A DNA stretch of 64,000 bases. Origin: Fodinibacter sp963695175 (lineage in GTDB: Bacteria; Actinomycetota; Actinomycetes; Actinomycetales; Dermatophilaceae). Made by a program: the position numbers and the translations under genes. Below, in pieces: positions 1 to 7,928 of this stretch; the stretch's first letter is position 1, and each line of letters begins with the position of its first letter. The stretch covers positions 62,001-126,000 of the forward strand of contig CAVOGG010000009.1 in NCBI GenBank assembly GCA_963695175.1. The letters run 5' to 3'. The notes below the pieces were generated by a model. The model worked only from the letters and a program-made list of their open reading frames with translations. It did not search any database and was not told where the DNA came from.

Positions 1-318
1 GCTCTCGGGCCCGGGCTGCACGATGACCTGCTCGTGCTGGTAGGCCCGCCCGGCGACGGTGGAGTCGACCAGCAGCACCGTGGGGTGAGGGCCACTACCG
101 GGCCCGTCCTGTCCAAGGAACGGTGTGAGCGACACCTGCTGCAGGTCCACCAGGTAGATCGTCGGGTCAAGAACCCCCAGGCGCGGCGCATGCTCCGCCA
201 AGAGGCCGGGCAGCTCGTGCGGGGCCGCGTGCTCGGCCTGCTCGAAGAGCGCGTCGATGACCCGTTCACCCGTGCTCACGTCCGTGGCTGTGGGTTCTGC
301 CCGCTCGGGCTCGCTCAT
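1..318 (-). CDS. PP2C/SpoIIE-type phosphatase, N-terminal part (cut by window edge)
   Basis: This minus-strand frame starts at the ATG at 316-318 and runs off the window start, so only 106 residues are visible. The visible part has a polar leader, a segment LPGLLAEHAPRLGVLDPTIY and the pattern VDSTVAGRAYQHEQV. This matches the N-terminal sensor region found before the catalytic domain in many actinobacterial PP2C (RsbU-like) serine/threonine phosphatases, which act on anti-sigma-factor antagonists. The catalytic domain itself lies outside the window, so the enzyme class is inferred from family likeness. A HATPase-type partner of such systems is encoded at 10260. Confidence 0.55.
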   Translation of the reverse strand, partial: MSEPERAEPTATDVSTGERVIDALFEQAEHAAPHELPGLLAEHAPRLGVLDPTIYLVDLQQVSLTPFLGQDGPGSGPHPTVLLVDSTVAGRAYQHEQVIVQPGPES

Positions 319-514
319 CTGGGCAACCTAGCGCAGGGCCTGTACAACCCCAGCGCCGTCGGCCAGACCCCAGGGGACCGCGGCGGTGTTCTGGGAAGAG
401 CCTGAATCGGGCGGAATGCGGCACTCGGCAGCCCAGGAGCTCGTGGCCCGGTGGACAAGCGGCGAAGTGACGCAGCTTGATCCGTTCGACTCTGCCGATG
501 AAGCGCTAGAACCC

Positions 515-787
515 CTAGCGCTTCGTGACGGTGACCGTGACCCTGTCGCCGATGTCCTTGCCGAGGGTCCTGCGGACCTTCGCACTCAGCGACACCATGT
601 GCCCGCCGGTTCCGGTGACCATCGCCCCGACGTTCTCGAGCTGCACCTCGTCGACCGTCACATCGACCCTCACGGTCTTGCCGGTACCGAAGAACTCGGC
701 CGAGTCGGGAATCTCGACGCAGCTCCAGGTGTCGCCCTTGACCTCGACGCCGATCGTTGCCTCGAAGCTCTTCCCCGCTGCAGCCAT
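515..787 (-). CDS. DUF1905 domain protein
   Basis: A 90-residue protein that fits the DUF1905 family: small beta-rich domains with alternating valine/threonine strands and a conserved LSAKVRRTLGKDIGD segment near the C-terminus. The frame begins MAAAGKSFEATIGVEV and ends in VTVTVTKR. Function is unknown; homologues occur alone or fused to YdeI-like domains. It stands alone here, with no close neighbour on its strand. The ATG at 785-787 has no strong ribosome site in front, so the start is only moderately secure. Confidence 0.75.
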   Translation of the reverse strand: MAAAGKSFEATIGVEVKGDTWSCVEIPDSAEFFGTGKTVRVDVTVDEVQLENVGAMVTGTGGHMVSLSAKVRRTLGKDIGDRVTVTVTKR

Positions 788-978
788 GCCAGCACCCTAC
801 TTACCTGCGCGACTCATTCGAGCCCAGCCATTCGTCAGGAGCCATCGCGCTCCTCCCCGACACCCCTACCGAACGCTGTCCATACACGTGCCGCCAGGGC
901 CATAAGGGGTCCGCATGTGCCGCGCTCAGGGAAGCGCCGGCTCGTGGCAAAGAGACGGGATGATGCCCCACCCGATTT

Positions 979-1001
979 GCCGGAGCCGGAGCCGGAGCCG
1001 G
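979..1001. repeat. Short hexamer tandem repeat
   Basis: Nearly four head-to-tail copies of the hexamer GCCGGA lie just upstream of the secreted-protein gene at 1085. It is a simple microsatellite; a role in spacing or expression is possible but not shown. Confidence 0.6.
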
Positions 1002-1084
1002 TATTGACACCGCGCGCGTCCTCGCTAGCCTCGAATGGGTAGTTGGCGATGACAAGTCGCCAGTGCCAGACGGGGAGGTTGCAG

Positions 1085-1579
1085 ATGCGACGAGCCACGG
1101 TATTGGCCTTGATGCTGCCTCTTCTGATGCTGTTCGGGACCGGACCCGCCACGGCCGGGGTGTCTTGCCACCAGATCAACGCGACGGGCTCGGGCAGCGG
1201 TGCTGCCCCCCAGGGCGGTGACCCCCCGGGCCTGATCCGGACCTCCGCCCAGATCCGTGGCGGAGGTCTCTTGCAGGGCACGACCGAGGCCGCCTTCCAA
1301 GTCACCGGCCCCACCCCCACCGGGATCACTTTCGCCGGCGACATCACGTTCACCACGAACCGATCCACCCTCACGCTCGACCTCGACGGCACGCTGGACC
1401 TGGCAACCGGTGAGTTCGCAGCGTCCGGAGACGTGCGCGAGGCCACCGGCAAGCTCGACGGTGCGACCGGCACGCTCACCCTTGCAGGAGTGCAGAACCT
1501 CCTCGACCCGGCAGGCAGCTTCACCGAGAACGTATCCGGCGAGATCTGCGTGGACCTGGGCGGGAACGGCAACCAGTAG
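1085..1579 (+). CDS. Secreted protein of unknown function
   Basis: A 164-residue protein with a clear signal peptide: MRRATVLALMLPLLMLF followed by a small-residue cleavage region (PATAG). The mature part is rich in Gly/Thr/Ala and predicted beta strands (ITFAGDITFTTNRSTLTLDL), with Cys near the start (SCHQI) and end (EICVDL) that could form a disulfide. I chose the ATG at 1085 because GGGAGG sits 8-10 bases before it; a longer in-frame start at 1043 would bury the signal peptide. I do not recognise the family. It stands alone. Confidence 0.65.
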   Translation: MRRATVLALMLPLLMLFGTGPATAGVSCHQINATGSGSGAAPQGGDPPGLIRTSAQIRGGGLLQGTTEAAFQVTGPTPTGITFAGDITFTTNRSTLTLDLDGTLDLATGEFAASGDVREATGKLDGATGTLTLAGVQNLLDPAGSFTENVSGEICVDLGGNGNQ

Positions 1580-1883
1580 GCCTGTGGACATTGACGGTGC
1601 TGTTTCGCCACTGAAGGGGATGGTGTCGGCGCCTCTGATTCGGCCCGGGTAGGCGCATGGGAGGGCTTACTGCTCCTACGACGCCCTTGCATGGACACGG
1701 TCCAAAGCTCGCTCGAAGTGGCCTCACCCAACTGCCCAGCCGGACCCGCGGAGACGCGCGGTTCAGAAGAACCGAACTGCTCGCCACGCGGCGTGGAGAC
1801 GCGGCTCGGAGCCTGCCTTGGACGAGCGGGTCGCCGTAGGTTTCGCGCTTGATCGGAGGTCGGTTGTGGTGGCGGCCCCCGTC
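1580..1883. other. Gene-less stretch, possible insertion-sequence end
   Basis: No supported gene. The bases just after the stop codon at 1579, about 1583-1620, read GTGGACATTGACGGTGCTG and then TTTCGCCACTGAAGGGGATG. This resembles terminal repeats I associate with IS21-like elements, but no second end or transposase is visible, so it is at most a relic. The rest shows only short antisense frames. Confidence 0.25.
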
Positions 1884-2378
1884 CTAGCCAGGGTTGAGCC
1901 GCCATAGCCGGTAGCTCCAAGGGACGTCGTAGCCAACTACCCAGAGGGTGTACGGCGTCAGGGCGATCATCGACGCCGGGTCCGGGGTGACGGACTTTTG
2001 CAGCGCCAGAAGCGGGACCAGGAAGACCAAGGTTCCGGCGAAGCCGTTGCGAGGACTGCGTTGGCCGATGAACGCGACATTCCACAGTTCGTTGCCGGCC
2101 AGAACGATCAGCGCTCGACGCCGCACCTGTGAATCATGGTTGAGGTATGCCCGGTACAGGACCGTCCCCAGTTGGACGTAGTAGAGGCCTCCTACGAGCC
2201 CGAAAGCAGGTAACGGGAGCTGAATCCGGGGTCGGTTCAACTGGCCAAACCAGCGCAGCGAGTCTCGGCTGATGAAGGCATTGCCTACAACCGCTGCGAC
2301 CACCGGTGGTCCCACCGCGGCCGCGAGCCCCCTGATGTCGGGCCACCTGCTCACCGGCCCAGTCTGCGCGCCACCCAT
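1884..2378 (-). CDS. TspO/MBR-family membrane protein
   Basis: A 164-residue protein with about five hydrophobic segments in the TspO/MBR pattern. Visible marks are a first helix near the N-terminus, the LNRPRIQLPLPAFGLVGGLY loop-helix (family pattern around the PP-W-F-P region), the internal LAGNELWNVAFIG segment, and the closing TPYTLWVVGYDVPW then RLWRLNPG. TspO proteins are tryptophan-rich sensors binding porphyrins or steroids in the membrane. Several usual Trp/Pro positions are replaced, so this is a divergent member. The ATG at 2378 is preferred over a TTG 18 bases upstream. Confidence 0.7.
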   Translation of the reverse strand: MGGAQTGPVSRWPDIRGLAAAVGPPVVAAVVGNAFISRDSLRWFGQLNRPRIQLPLPAFGLVGGLYYVQLGTVLYRAYLNHDSQVRRRALIVLAGNELWNVAFIGQRSPRNGFAGTLVFLVPLLALQKSVTPDPASMIALTPYTLWVVGYDVPWSYRLWRLNPG

Positions 2379-2881
2379 TCTCTTGGGAAGCAGCAATGGA
2401 CGCGGAACCCTTGACCGTGGAGTTCACCAGGGCACCGTCAGTCCTGAAGACCTTCGTTCGCGCCCCAGGACAACATGTGCCCCCTCCCGGCGATATGACC
2501 CACCTCGTTGGCCCACCCAACCGAGCGGATCGCGGGCGGAGCAGGACGTATAGGCACTCGCCGTTAGTGTTGGGGGCCGACCGGGCTGGTGCCGTCGGTC
2601 GCTTCACGTGAAGTGGCTTTGCGAGAGGCGGTCTGCCGGTTCGAGCGGGCGGGGCGTTGCCCGGCGCAGGCATGGGCAGAGGGCAGAATCTGGGGCCTGC
2701 TGATGAGAGGGTCAGCGGCGCCGAGGTGTCAGTGGCGTGGAGGCCGCGAACCACGGAAAGCTCGTCAACAGGCGAAAGTGGGCGAGGTGCGAATGAAGCA
2801 CATCGAAGCGGCCGAGCTGATGTCTCATGCCCTGCTGGGGGAATGGGCCGCCGAGGGCGGCGAGGCCCAGGCGGCAAGGAG
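2379..2881. other. Gene-less stretch with one copy of a 17-base direct repeat
   Basis: No supported gene between the divergent TspO-like and MFS genes. It holds the left copy (2556-2572) of a 17-base sequence repeated at 15648-15664, described separately. Short overlapping frames here have no recognisable protein character. Confidence 0.5.
2556..2572 (+). repeat. 17-base direct repeat, left copy
   Basis: ACTCGCCGTTAGTGTTG occurs here and, identically and in the same orientation, at 15648-15664. Similarity continues for about 60 bases on the right (GGCCGACC, then TGCCGTCGGTCG, then AAGTGGCTTTG) with gaps. The copies bracket a 13-kb accessory segment. They could be remnants of one mobile gene or worn recombination sites. 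Confidence 0.6.
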
Positions 2882-4072
2882 GTGACGGCGAACGGGCTGC
2901 CATCCGTGCGTCTGCTGGTTCCGGCGTCCGCCTTGCTGTGGGGGCTGCAGTTCGCGTTCCTGAACCCAGCAATCGGCATCATTCTCGTCACGCTGTACGA
3001 CGCGACCCCGGGCGAGGTGGGGCTGGCCTTGGCCGCCTACAACGTCAGTGGCTTCGTCTCCACACTGGTGGTGCCGACCCGCGCCGACCGCTCGGGTGAG
3101 TACCTCGTGCCGATGCTCTGGTGCGGGGTGTTCACGGTGGCGCTCACGACGGCTCTCGCCCTGTCGACCTCGCTGCCGCCGGCCGTTCTCGCTCTTGTGG
3201 CGCTCGGCGGGCCGGCCGGTGTCGGTATCGGATTGCTTTTCGCACACCAGCGATCCGCTGGCGCGGGTGTGCGAGAGGTGATGCGCACCCGGGCGGTGTT
3301 CTCGTTCTCGTGGGTGGCCGGTCCGCCGCTCGCGGCCTTCCTCATGGGTCTGCTCGGCAACCGCTCGGTCCTGTGGGCGATCGCCGGGGTGGCCCTGTTG
3401 GGCATGATGGTCACCGGCGCCATGATCCGCGAGCGAGCCCGCGCCACACCGGTGCCCATCACAGTCGACGTGCCCAACGACAGGCTCGTCGACGCGTTCC
3501 GTCGTGGGGGCGTTCCGCTGCTGATACTCGCACTGGTGCTACTCATGGCCGCGGGCAGCGCCTCCGTGTCGGCCCTGCCGTTGCTGGTGACACAGCAGCT
3601 TGGGCTCGACGTCATCTGGAGCGGCCTTGCCCTCGGCGTCGCGGCCGCCCTCGAGATCCCGGTTCTCCTAGCCCTTGGGCGGGTGGCGGCCCGCTACGGG
3701 CAGCGCCGGCTGATTGCGGGCGGCTGTGCGGCCGGCGTCGCCTACTTTGCGACGATGACCGTGTGCTCTGGTCCGGTGCTGCTCATCGCAGCCCAGCCGT
3801 TCAACGCGTTCTTCGTCTCGGCGGTGTCGGGCCTGGGACTAACCCTGGTGCAGGACGTGGTCGGCCGACCAGGGCTCGCGTCCGCGCTCTTCATGAACAC
3901 CACCCGGATCGGTGCCATCATCGCTGGCCCGGTGCTGGCCATCGGCGGGATCCGCGGTCAGGGTTACGGCGGGGTCTTCGCCGCTTGCGCAGCCCTTGTC
4001 ATTCTCGGGCTAGCCATGCTGGTGCTCGAACGCTCGCGCTCTCGGGCGCGTGCCGCGCCCACGGACGCATAG
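2882..4072 (+). CDS. MFS sugar-efflux-type transporter
   Basis: A roughly 396-residue, twelve-helix major facilitator protein. Several stretches follow the SetA/SetB sugar-efflux subfamily: LLFAHQRSAG, VMRTRAVFSFSWVAGPPLAA in the middle, and LTLVQDVVGRPGLASALFMN near helix 11, followed by NTTRIGAIIAGPVLAI. The likely role is export of sugars or related small molecules; the substrate is not deducible. The start is uncertain: GTG at 2882 directly follows AAGGAG with no spacing, and an in-frame ATG at 2843 would add 13 unconserved residues. The gene stands alone. Confidence 0.7.
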   Translation: MTANGLPSVRLLVPASALLWGLQFAFLNPAIGIILVTLYDATPGEVGLALAAYNVSGFVSTLVVPTRADRSGEYLVPMLWCGVFTVALTTALALSTSLPPAVLALVALGGPAGVGIGLLFAHQRSAGAGVREVMRTRAVFSFSWVAGPPLAAFLMGLLGNRSVLWAIAGVALLGMMVTGAMIRERARATPVPITVDVPNDRLVDAFRRGGVPLLILALVLLMAAGSASVSALPLLVTQQLGLDVIWSGLALGVAAALEIPVLLALGRVAARYGQRRLIAGGCAAGVAYFATMTVCSGPVLLIAAQPFNAFFVSAVSGLGLTLVQDVVGRPGLASALFMNTTRIGAIIAGPVLAIGGIRGQGYGGVFAACAALVILGLAMLVLERSRSRARAAPTDA

Positions 4073-4215
4073 GCGGCTACCCAACGCGGCGGTGAGCGCA
4101 TCTTGAAGTAGGCGCCCTTGTGCATGGTGAGGAGTCGCTCAGGGAGGGTCGGGTGGGTACTCCTCGTCTGGATCGCCTACCACTTCCTGGGGCTGTTCGA
4201 GCCGGTCGGTTTCGT

Positions 4216-4629
4216 TCACGTCCTGGGCTGTGTCGACTGGCCACTTCTGGTGGCGGCCGACCCTGGGGTCGGCTTGCTCTTCTTGTTCGAGCTGGTCGGC
4301 TTCCGAGATCGCGGTGCCGAGTTGGTCGTCTTTGCTGCGAGCCATGCTCGAGGCTCCTGTTCTTGACGCAGCTGGGCGTTCTCTCCCTCCAGGTCCAGGA
4401 CCATGCCGATGCCGGCCAGGTTGAGACCGGCGTGGAGCAGGTCCCCGATCCGGCGGAGCCGGTCCAGGTCGTTCGCGCTGTAGCGGCGGGTGCCCCCGTC
4501 GGTGCGTTCGGGTTCGAGCAGGCCGCGGGCCTCGTACAGGCGCAGGTTCTGCACGCCCATGCCGACCAGGTCGGCGGCCACGGAGATGCCGTACACGCCG
4601 CGGTCACCGTCGGGTGCGGGCACTGCCAT
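4216..4629 (-). CDS. hspR: HspR-like MerR-family repressor
   Basis: A 137-residue MerR-family regulator. The helix-turn-helix and wing are clear at about residues 10-75: YGISVAADLVGMGVQNLRLY, then EARGLLEPERTDGGTRRYS. A coiled-coil segment follows, and the tail (about 105-137) is charged and low in complexity. Divergent placement 155 bases from an Hsp20 gene fits HspR, the heat-shock repressor. GGAGGAAGGA lies about 10 bases before the ATG. The inverted repeat at 4670-4699 is the likely operator. Other MerR members cannot be fully excluded, but no metal-binding cysteines are present. Confidence 0.75.
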   Translation of the reverse strand: MAVPAPDGDRGVYGISVAADLVGMGVQNLRLYEARGLLEPERTDGGTRRYSANDLDRLRRIGDLLHAGLNLAGIGMVLDLEGENAQLRQEQEPRAWLAAKTTNSAPRSRKPTSSNKKSKPTPGSAATRSGQSTQPRT

Positions 4630-4669
4630 GGGTAGCGGGTCCTTCCTCCAGAAATTCTTGTACTTGCCT

Positions 4670-4699
4670 CTTGCATCAGTATGACGGTGGTGATACAAG
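4670..4699. promoter_or_regulatory. Candidate HspR operator between hspR and hsp20
   Basis: CTTGCATCA and TGATACAAG form 9-base arms with one mismatch around a 12-base spacer, giving a CTTG...CAAG site like the HAIR elements bound by HspR. A second pair, TTCTTGTA (4655-4662) and TACAAGAA (4694-4701), shares the right arm. A possible hsp20 promoter (ATGACG at 4681, 18 bases, TATAGC at 4705) overlaps the repeat, as expected for repression. Confidence 0.55.
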
Positions 4700-4783
4700 A
4701 AATCTATAGCGAACGCCACAGGTCCTCGCGGTCCGTGGCATCGCTGGCACTTACAGGTCAACAACACCATGGAGGTGAACACG

Positions 4784-5215
4784 ATGCTGATGCGCACCGA
4801 CCCTTTCCGTGAACTGGACCGACTCACCCAACAGTTCCTTGGCCCGGACGGGACACTGGCACGCCCCTCGGCGATGCTGATGGACGCCTGGCGCGAGGAC
4901 GACACCTTCCATGTCGAGTTCGATCTGCCCGGCATCAACCAGGACTCGATCGACATCGACGTGGAACGCAACGTGGTCACCATCAGGGCCGAACGCCCGG
5001 CCCGGGCCAGCGACGCGGAGCTTCTCGCCGCCGAACGCCCCCGCGGGGTGTTCAGCCGCCAGCTCGTCCTGGGGGACAACCTGGACACCGAGCACATCGA
5101 GGCCAGCTACAACGCGGGCGTCCTCACCTTGAAGATCCCGGTCGCGGAGCGGGCCAAGCCCCGCAAGATCGAGATCAGCCGCACGGACGAGTCCCAGCAG
5201 GCCATCAGCGCCTGA
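4784..5215 (+). CDS. Hsp20 small heat-shock protein
   Basis: A 143-residue alpha-crystallin-type chaperone. The N-terminus MLMRTDPFRELDRLTQQ is typical of actinobacterial Hsp20. The crystallin domain covers about 35-135 with FDLPGINQDSIDIDV, the GVFSRQLVLGDNLD strand pair and the closing NAGVLTLKIPV motif. It holds unfolded proteins during heat stress for refolding by DnaK systems. I chose ATG 4784 because GGAGGTG at 4771-4777 precedes it; the upstream ATG at 4769 overlaps that site. It is divergent from hspR and followed by a small partner and a J-domain gene. Confidence 0.9.
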   Translation: MLMRTDPFRELDRLTQQFLGPDGTLARPSAMLMDAWREDDTFHVEFDLPGINQDSIDIDVERNVVTIRAERPARASDAELLAAERPRGVFSRQLVLGDNLDTEHIEASYNAGVLTLKIPVAERAKPRKIEISRTDESQQAISA

Positions 5216-5232
5216 CCCCGGTGGTGAGGTTC

Positions 5233-5523
5233 ATGCCAACGGTCCCCGCTGCCCGCTTTGGTGCCGCGCCCAGTGTGGACGAGGAGTTCCTCGAGCTGGT
5301 GCACGCGGACGAGCAGCTGCTGCGAGCAGAGTTCGACGAGATCATCGCCCAGGAATGGCCCACCGGCCACCCCCCAGCCAAGCCCCCTTCGGCGACGCCG
5401 GGAACCGACCCCCGGCCCAGTAGGCAACGGAGGCCGCGCGGTGTTCGGGCGTCCCGTCGTCCACCCCGGCACCCGAGCGCCGGCCGGTGGCGCCGGCAAC
5501 GCTCACCTCCGCGCTCGGCCTGA
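5233..5523 (+). CDS. Small conserved protein downstream of hsp20
   Basis: A 96-residue protein starting 17 bases after hsp20. The first 50 residues look conserved and folded (FLELVHADEQLLRAEFDEII, then AQEW). The rest is a basic, proline- and arginine-rich tail that may be disordered. Similar short acidic-helix proteins occur near stress genes in actinobacteria, but I cannot name a family. Start could be the GTG at 5221 or ATG at 5233; the latter has GTGAGG just upstream. Co-transcription with hsp20 is likely from the spacing. Confidence 0.5.
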   Translation: MPTVPAARFGAAPSVDEEFLELVHADEQLLRAEFDEIIAQEWPTGHPPAKPPSATPGTDPRPSRQRRPRGVRASRRPPRHPSAGRWRRQRSPPRSA

Positions 5524-5806
5524 CCTCCGCCCCAACCAGCACCCTCGAATGACAAGGGTTAACGAAGGCAGGTGATCGTCCGACAGTTCCCACGCATCAA
5601 TGGAGCAACTGCTGAACAACTCTCGCCTGGGCCGCGTGCGTGCCACCGCGCCCGACGCATCCTGCGCGACGCCCACGCCTCGACGGCGTAGCAGTTCGCG
5701 GCCCAGGCGAGGCCCACGCCCACCACCCACCACGGCACCCAATGGCCCCGGGCCCTCCCACAGCGACCGGGCCCAGATCACCCAGGAAGGAACTCTCGGC
5801 GTAGCC

Positions 5807-6151
5807 ATGGCAGATGAGCGCAGCGACCTGTACGCCGTCTTGGGCCTCACCCCGCAAGCGACCCAGCAGCAGGTCCGGCATGCGTACCGCACGCTACTGC
5901 GCCACAACCACCCCGACACCCGCCCCCTGAGCGACCCCGCCGACGACGCAGCCTCCACCACGACACTCCAACAGACCATCGCCGCCTACACCGTCCTGGG
6001 CGACCCGGCCCGCCGGGCCCGCTACGACCACCGCACCTCCCAGCAGACGACCACCTCAAGCCCGGTTCGCCCCGCGTGGCTCTTCACGCAGGACGAACCG
6101 GACCAGCCGCCAATCCAGGCCGGGCCAGTGCGCTGGCACCGCAGCCCCTGA
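5807..6151 (+). CDS. J-domain (DnaJ-like) protein
   Basis: A 114-residue protein with a J-domain at residues 6-70: DLYAVLGLTPQATQQQVRHA opens helix I-II, the HPD tripeptide sits in RHNHPDTR, and YTVLGDPARRARYD closes helix IV. HPD is the motif that stimulates DnaK ATPase. There is no G/F region, zinc finger or C-terminal substrate domain, so it is a minimal type III J-protein. It follows the hsp20 group on the same strand after a 283-base gap, which fits a stress role. AGGAAGG lies about 16 bases upstream of the ATG. Confidence 0.8.
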   Translation: MADERSDLYAVLGLTPQATQQQVRHAYRTLLRHNHPDTRPLSDPADDAASTTTLQQTIAAYTVLGDPARRARYDHRTSQQTTTSSPVRPAWLFTQDEPDQPPIQAGPVRWHRSP

Positions 6152-6195
6152 CCAAAGCCGACCGGGCTCTGCGACCGCCCGGCGAAGGAGTTGCC

Positions 6196-6435
6196 ATGAC
6201 CATCAACGCCACCGCGACCAGCCGGCGCCAGCGCGACCTCGACGACCTCCGCGCCGCCCTGCACGGACTGGTCTTTCCTGCGCGACAAGACGACATCCTC
6301 GCCGCACTCGTGGTCGGCCGCTCCCCGGCCAGGGTGCTGTGGCGCGCCGGCTGCCTTTCCCGGGAGCGGCTGTACCTCTCGGTCGACCAGGTGTGCGCCG
6401 AGCTCGCCACCCGTGCGCAGACCAGCCGACGGTAG
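6196..6435 (+). CDS. DUF2795-like small protein
   Basis: A 79-residue protein starting 45 bases after the J-domain gene with AAGGAG well placed before the ATG. The core (about 15-70) has the sequence LHGLVFPARQDDILAALVVG, then SPARVLWRAGCLSRERLYLS and VDQVCAEL. This resembles the DUF2795 pattern of a helical domain with a Pro before a conserved Asp and a closing L-P/S-R-Y-S-V-V run. Function is unknown. Position suggests co-expression with the J-domain gene. Confidence 0.5.
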   Translation: MTINATATSRRQRDLDDLRAALHGLVFPARQDDILAALVVGRSPARVLWRAGCLSRERLYLSVDQVCAELATRAQTSRR

Positions 6436-7043
6436 GTCGCACGCTTCCTCACGCCCTCGGCCCCTGGGCGTCGGTTGATCATGCACGGGGTGGTTCCCAC
6501 CAGGCGGGCCGCTGAACGTCCTTCGGTACCAAGCAGAGTGCCCGGATGGCGGCGCAGAGACGCGGCCGAAGCATGTGCTGACCCGCTACCTCGGGTTGGC
6601 CCTTTCAGGGTCCGATCAGGACAGCGAAACCAAGATCGGGCCACAGCCACGGTCCGAAATGCCCCAACCCCGGCAGGGCGATGATCTGCAGGTCCGCGAC
6701 CATGGTTGCGAGTCGCTCCAGGTTCGCGTACGGCTCGAGGTCGTCGATCGTGCACAGCGGGGCGGCACTTCAGTCCAGCGCGGCCGGCTTGCACCCGCAC
6801 ACCGGCACTTCGGATCAGCCACTTCCCGGACCCGCGCCAACGACGCTACCCGCGCCCACGACAACGCGGAAGACCACCGCGCGAAATGCACTCCAACCCG
6901 CCCCTTGACGTCAGAGGGGTGCCGAAGAGACTCACGGATCGCCTACTGGGGTGTGGAGACGACATCGCCTCACAAACGAAGGGCTTCTCGGGACCGCCAC
7001 ACAGGAACAGCCCGTAGGTCGATTCTTTCCGCTGGTTGCTCTG
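6436..7043. other. Gene-less stretch with one gene relic
   Basis: A 608-base gap between the DUF2795-like gene and the amino-acid transporter operon. The only protein-like signal is the minus-strand relic at 6605-6769. No convincing promoter, repeat or RNA gene was seen elsewhere. Confidence 0.4.
6605..6769 (-). pseudogene. Possible alpha/beta-hydrolase C-terminal relic
   Basis: A 54-codon minus-strand frame between two stops, without a proper start. It reads TIDDLEPYANLERLATMVAD, then LQIIALPGLGHFGPWLW. The spacing of an Asp-containing loop, a helix, a strand and a GxGHF segment is what the last 60 residues of an alpha/beta hydrolase look like, with His as the catalytic residue. The rest of the gene is missing. 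The assignment rests on a short segment only. Confidence 0.3.
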
Positions 7044-7928
7044 TTAGCCGAGACCGGCGCCACCGCTATAGCGACCGTGTGTTCCAGGGTGGCGCTCGTC
7101 GACGGCTGCCACTTCGCCGACGTGACGCTTGGCGTAGGCCACGTCCTCGGCTCCCGCTTCGACGTGTGTCGGGTCCAGGACGCGCTGCAGGAAGACCTTG
7201 GTCCGCTCCTCTGTGGGCGTTCCAATCACCTGTTCGGGCACACCCTCCTCGACGATGACGCCAGCGTCCATGAAGATCACGCGATCGGCGACATCGCGGG
7301 CGAAGGCCATCTCGTGGGTCACGACGAACATGGTCATTCCCTCGCTGGCGAGCCGGCGCATGACCGAGAGGACGTCACCCACGAGCTCGGGGTCCAGCGC
7401 GGATGTCGGCTCATCGAACAGCATGAGTTTGGGGTCCATCGACAGAGCGCGGGCGATGGCGACGCGCTGCTGCTGCCCACCGGAGAGCTGGGCCGGGAAG
7501 GCTTCCTCCTTCTCAGAGAGGCCGACCTTCTCGAGGTTCTCGCGGGCCATAGCCCGCGCCTGGTCCTTGCTTCTCTTGAGAACCGTGGTCTGGGCGATGG
7601 TGCAGTTCTCGAGCACCGAGAGGTGCGGAAAGAGGTTGAACTGCTGGAAGACCATGCCCATGTTTCGACGGATGGCATCGATGTCGCAGTCGGGGTCGGT
7701 CACCTCCTCGCCGTCCACCTTGATGGAGCCACTCGTTGGCTGCTCGAGGAGGTTGATGCACCGCAGGAAGGTCGACTTGCCCGAACCCGAGGGGCCGATG
7801 ACACACACGACCTCGCCCTGGTGGATGGTGGCGTCGAGCCCGCGGAGGACGTGGTTGCTGCCGAACGACTTGTGCAGGTCGGTGACCTCCACGACAGGTG
7901 CTCCGGGGGCAATCGCGGACACGCTCAT
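7044..7928 (-). CDS. Polar amino-acid ABC transporter ATPase (GlnQ-like)
   Basis: A 294-residue ABC ATPase of the polar amino-acid uptake family. Visible motifs are Walker A GPSGSGKST (about residue 44), the Q-loop in GMVFQQFNLFPHLSV, signature LSGGQQQR, Walker B LMLFDEPTSALD and H-loop VTHEMAFA. It powers the importer whose permease (7925-8746) and binding protein (9084-9914) lie upstream; its ATG overlaps the permease stop by four bases (ATGA). The last 40 residues extend beyond the usual 240-255 length and look unconserved, so the natural stop may have drifted. Confidence 0.88.
   Translation of the reverse strand: MSVSAIAPGAPVVEVTDLHKSFGSNHVLRGLDATIHQGEVVCVIGPSGSGKSTFLRCINLLEQPTSGSIKVDGEEVTDPDCDIDAIRRNMGMVFQQFNLFPHLSVLENCTIAQTTVLKRSKDQARAMARENLEKVGLSEKEEAFPAQLSGGQQQRVAIARALSMDPKLMLFDEPTSALDPELVGDVLSVMRRLASEGMTMFVVTHEMAFARDVADRVIFMDAGVIVEEGVPEQVIGTPTEERTKVFLQRVLDPTHVEAGAEDVAYAKRHVGEVAAVDERHPGTHGRYSGGAGLG

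Noticed and set aside
835..2085. 416-codon minus-strand open frame
   Set aside because: It spans the secreted-protein gene and noncoding DNA, with no recognisable domain and Pro/Arg-rich sequence.
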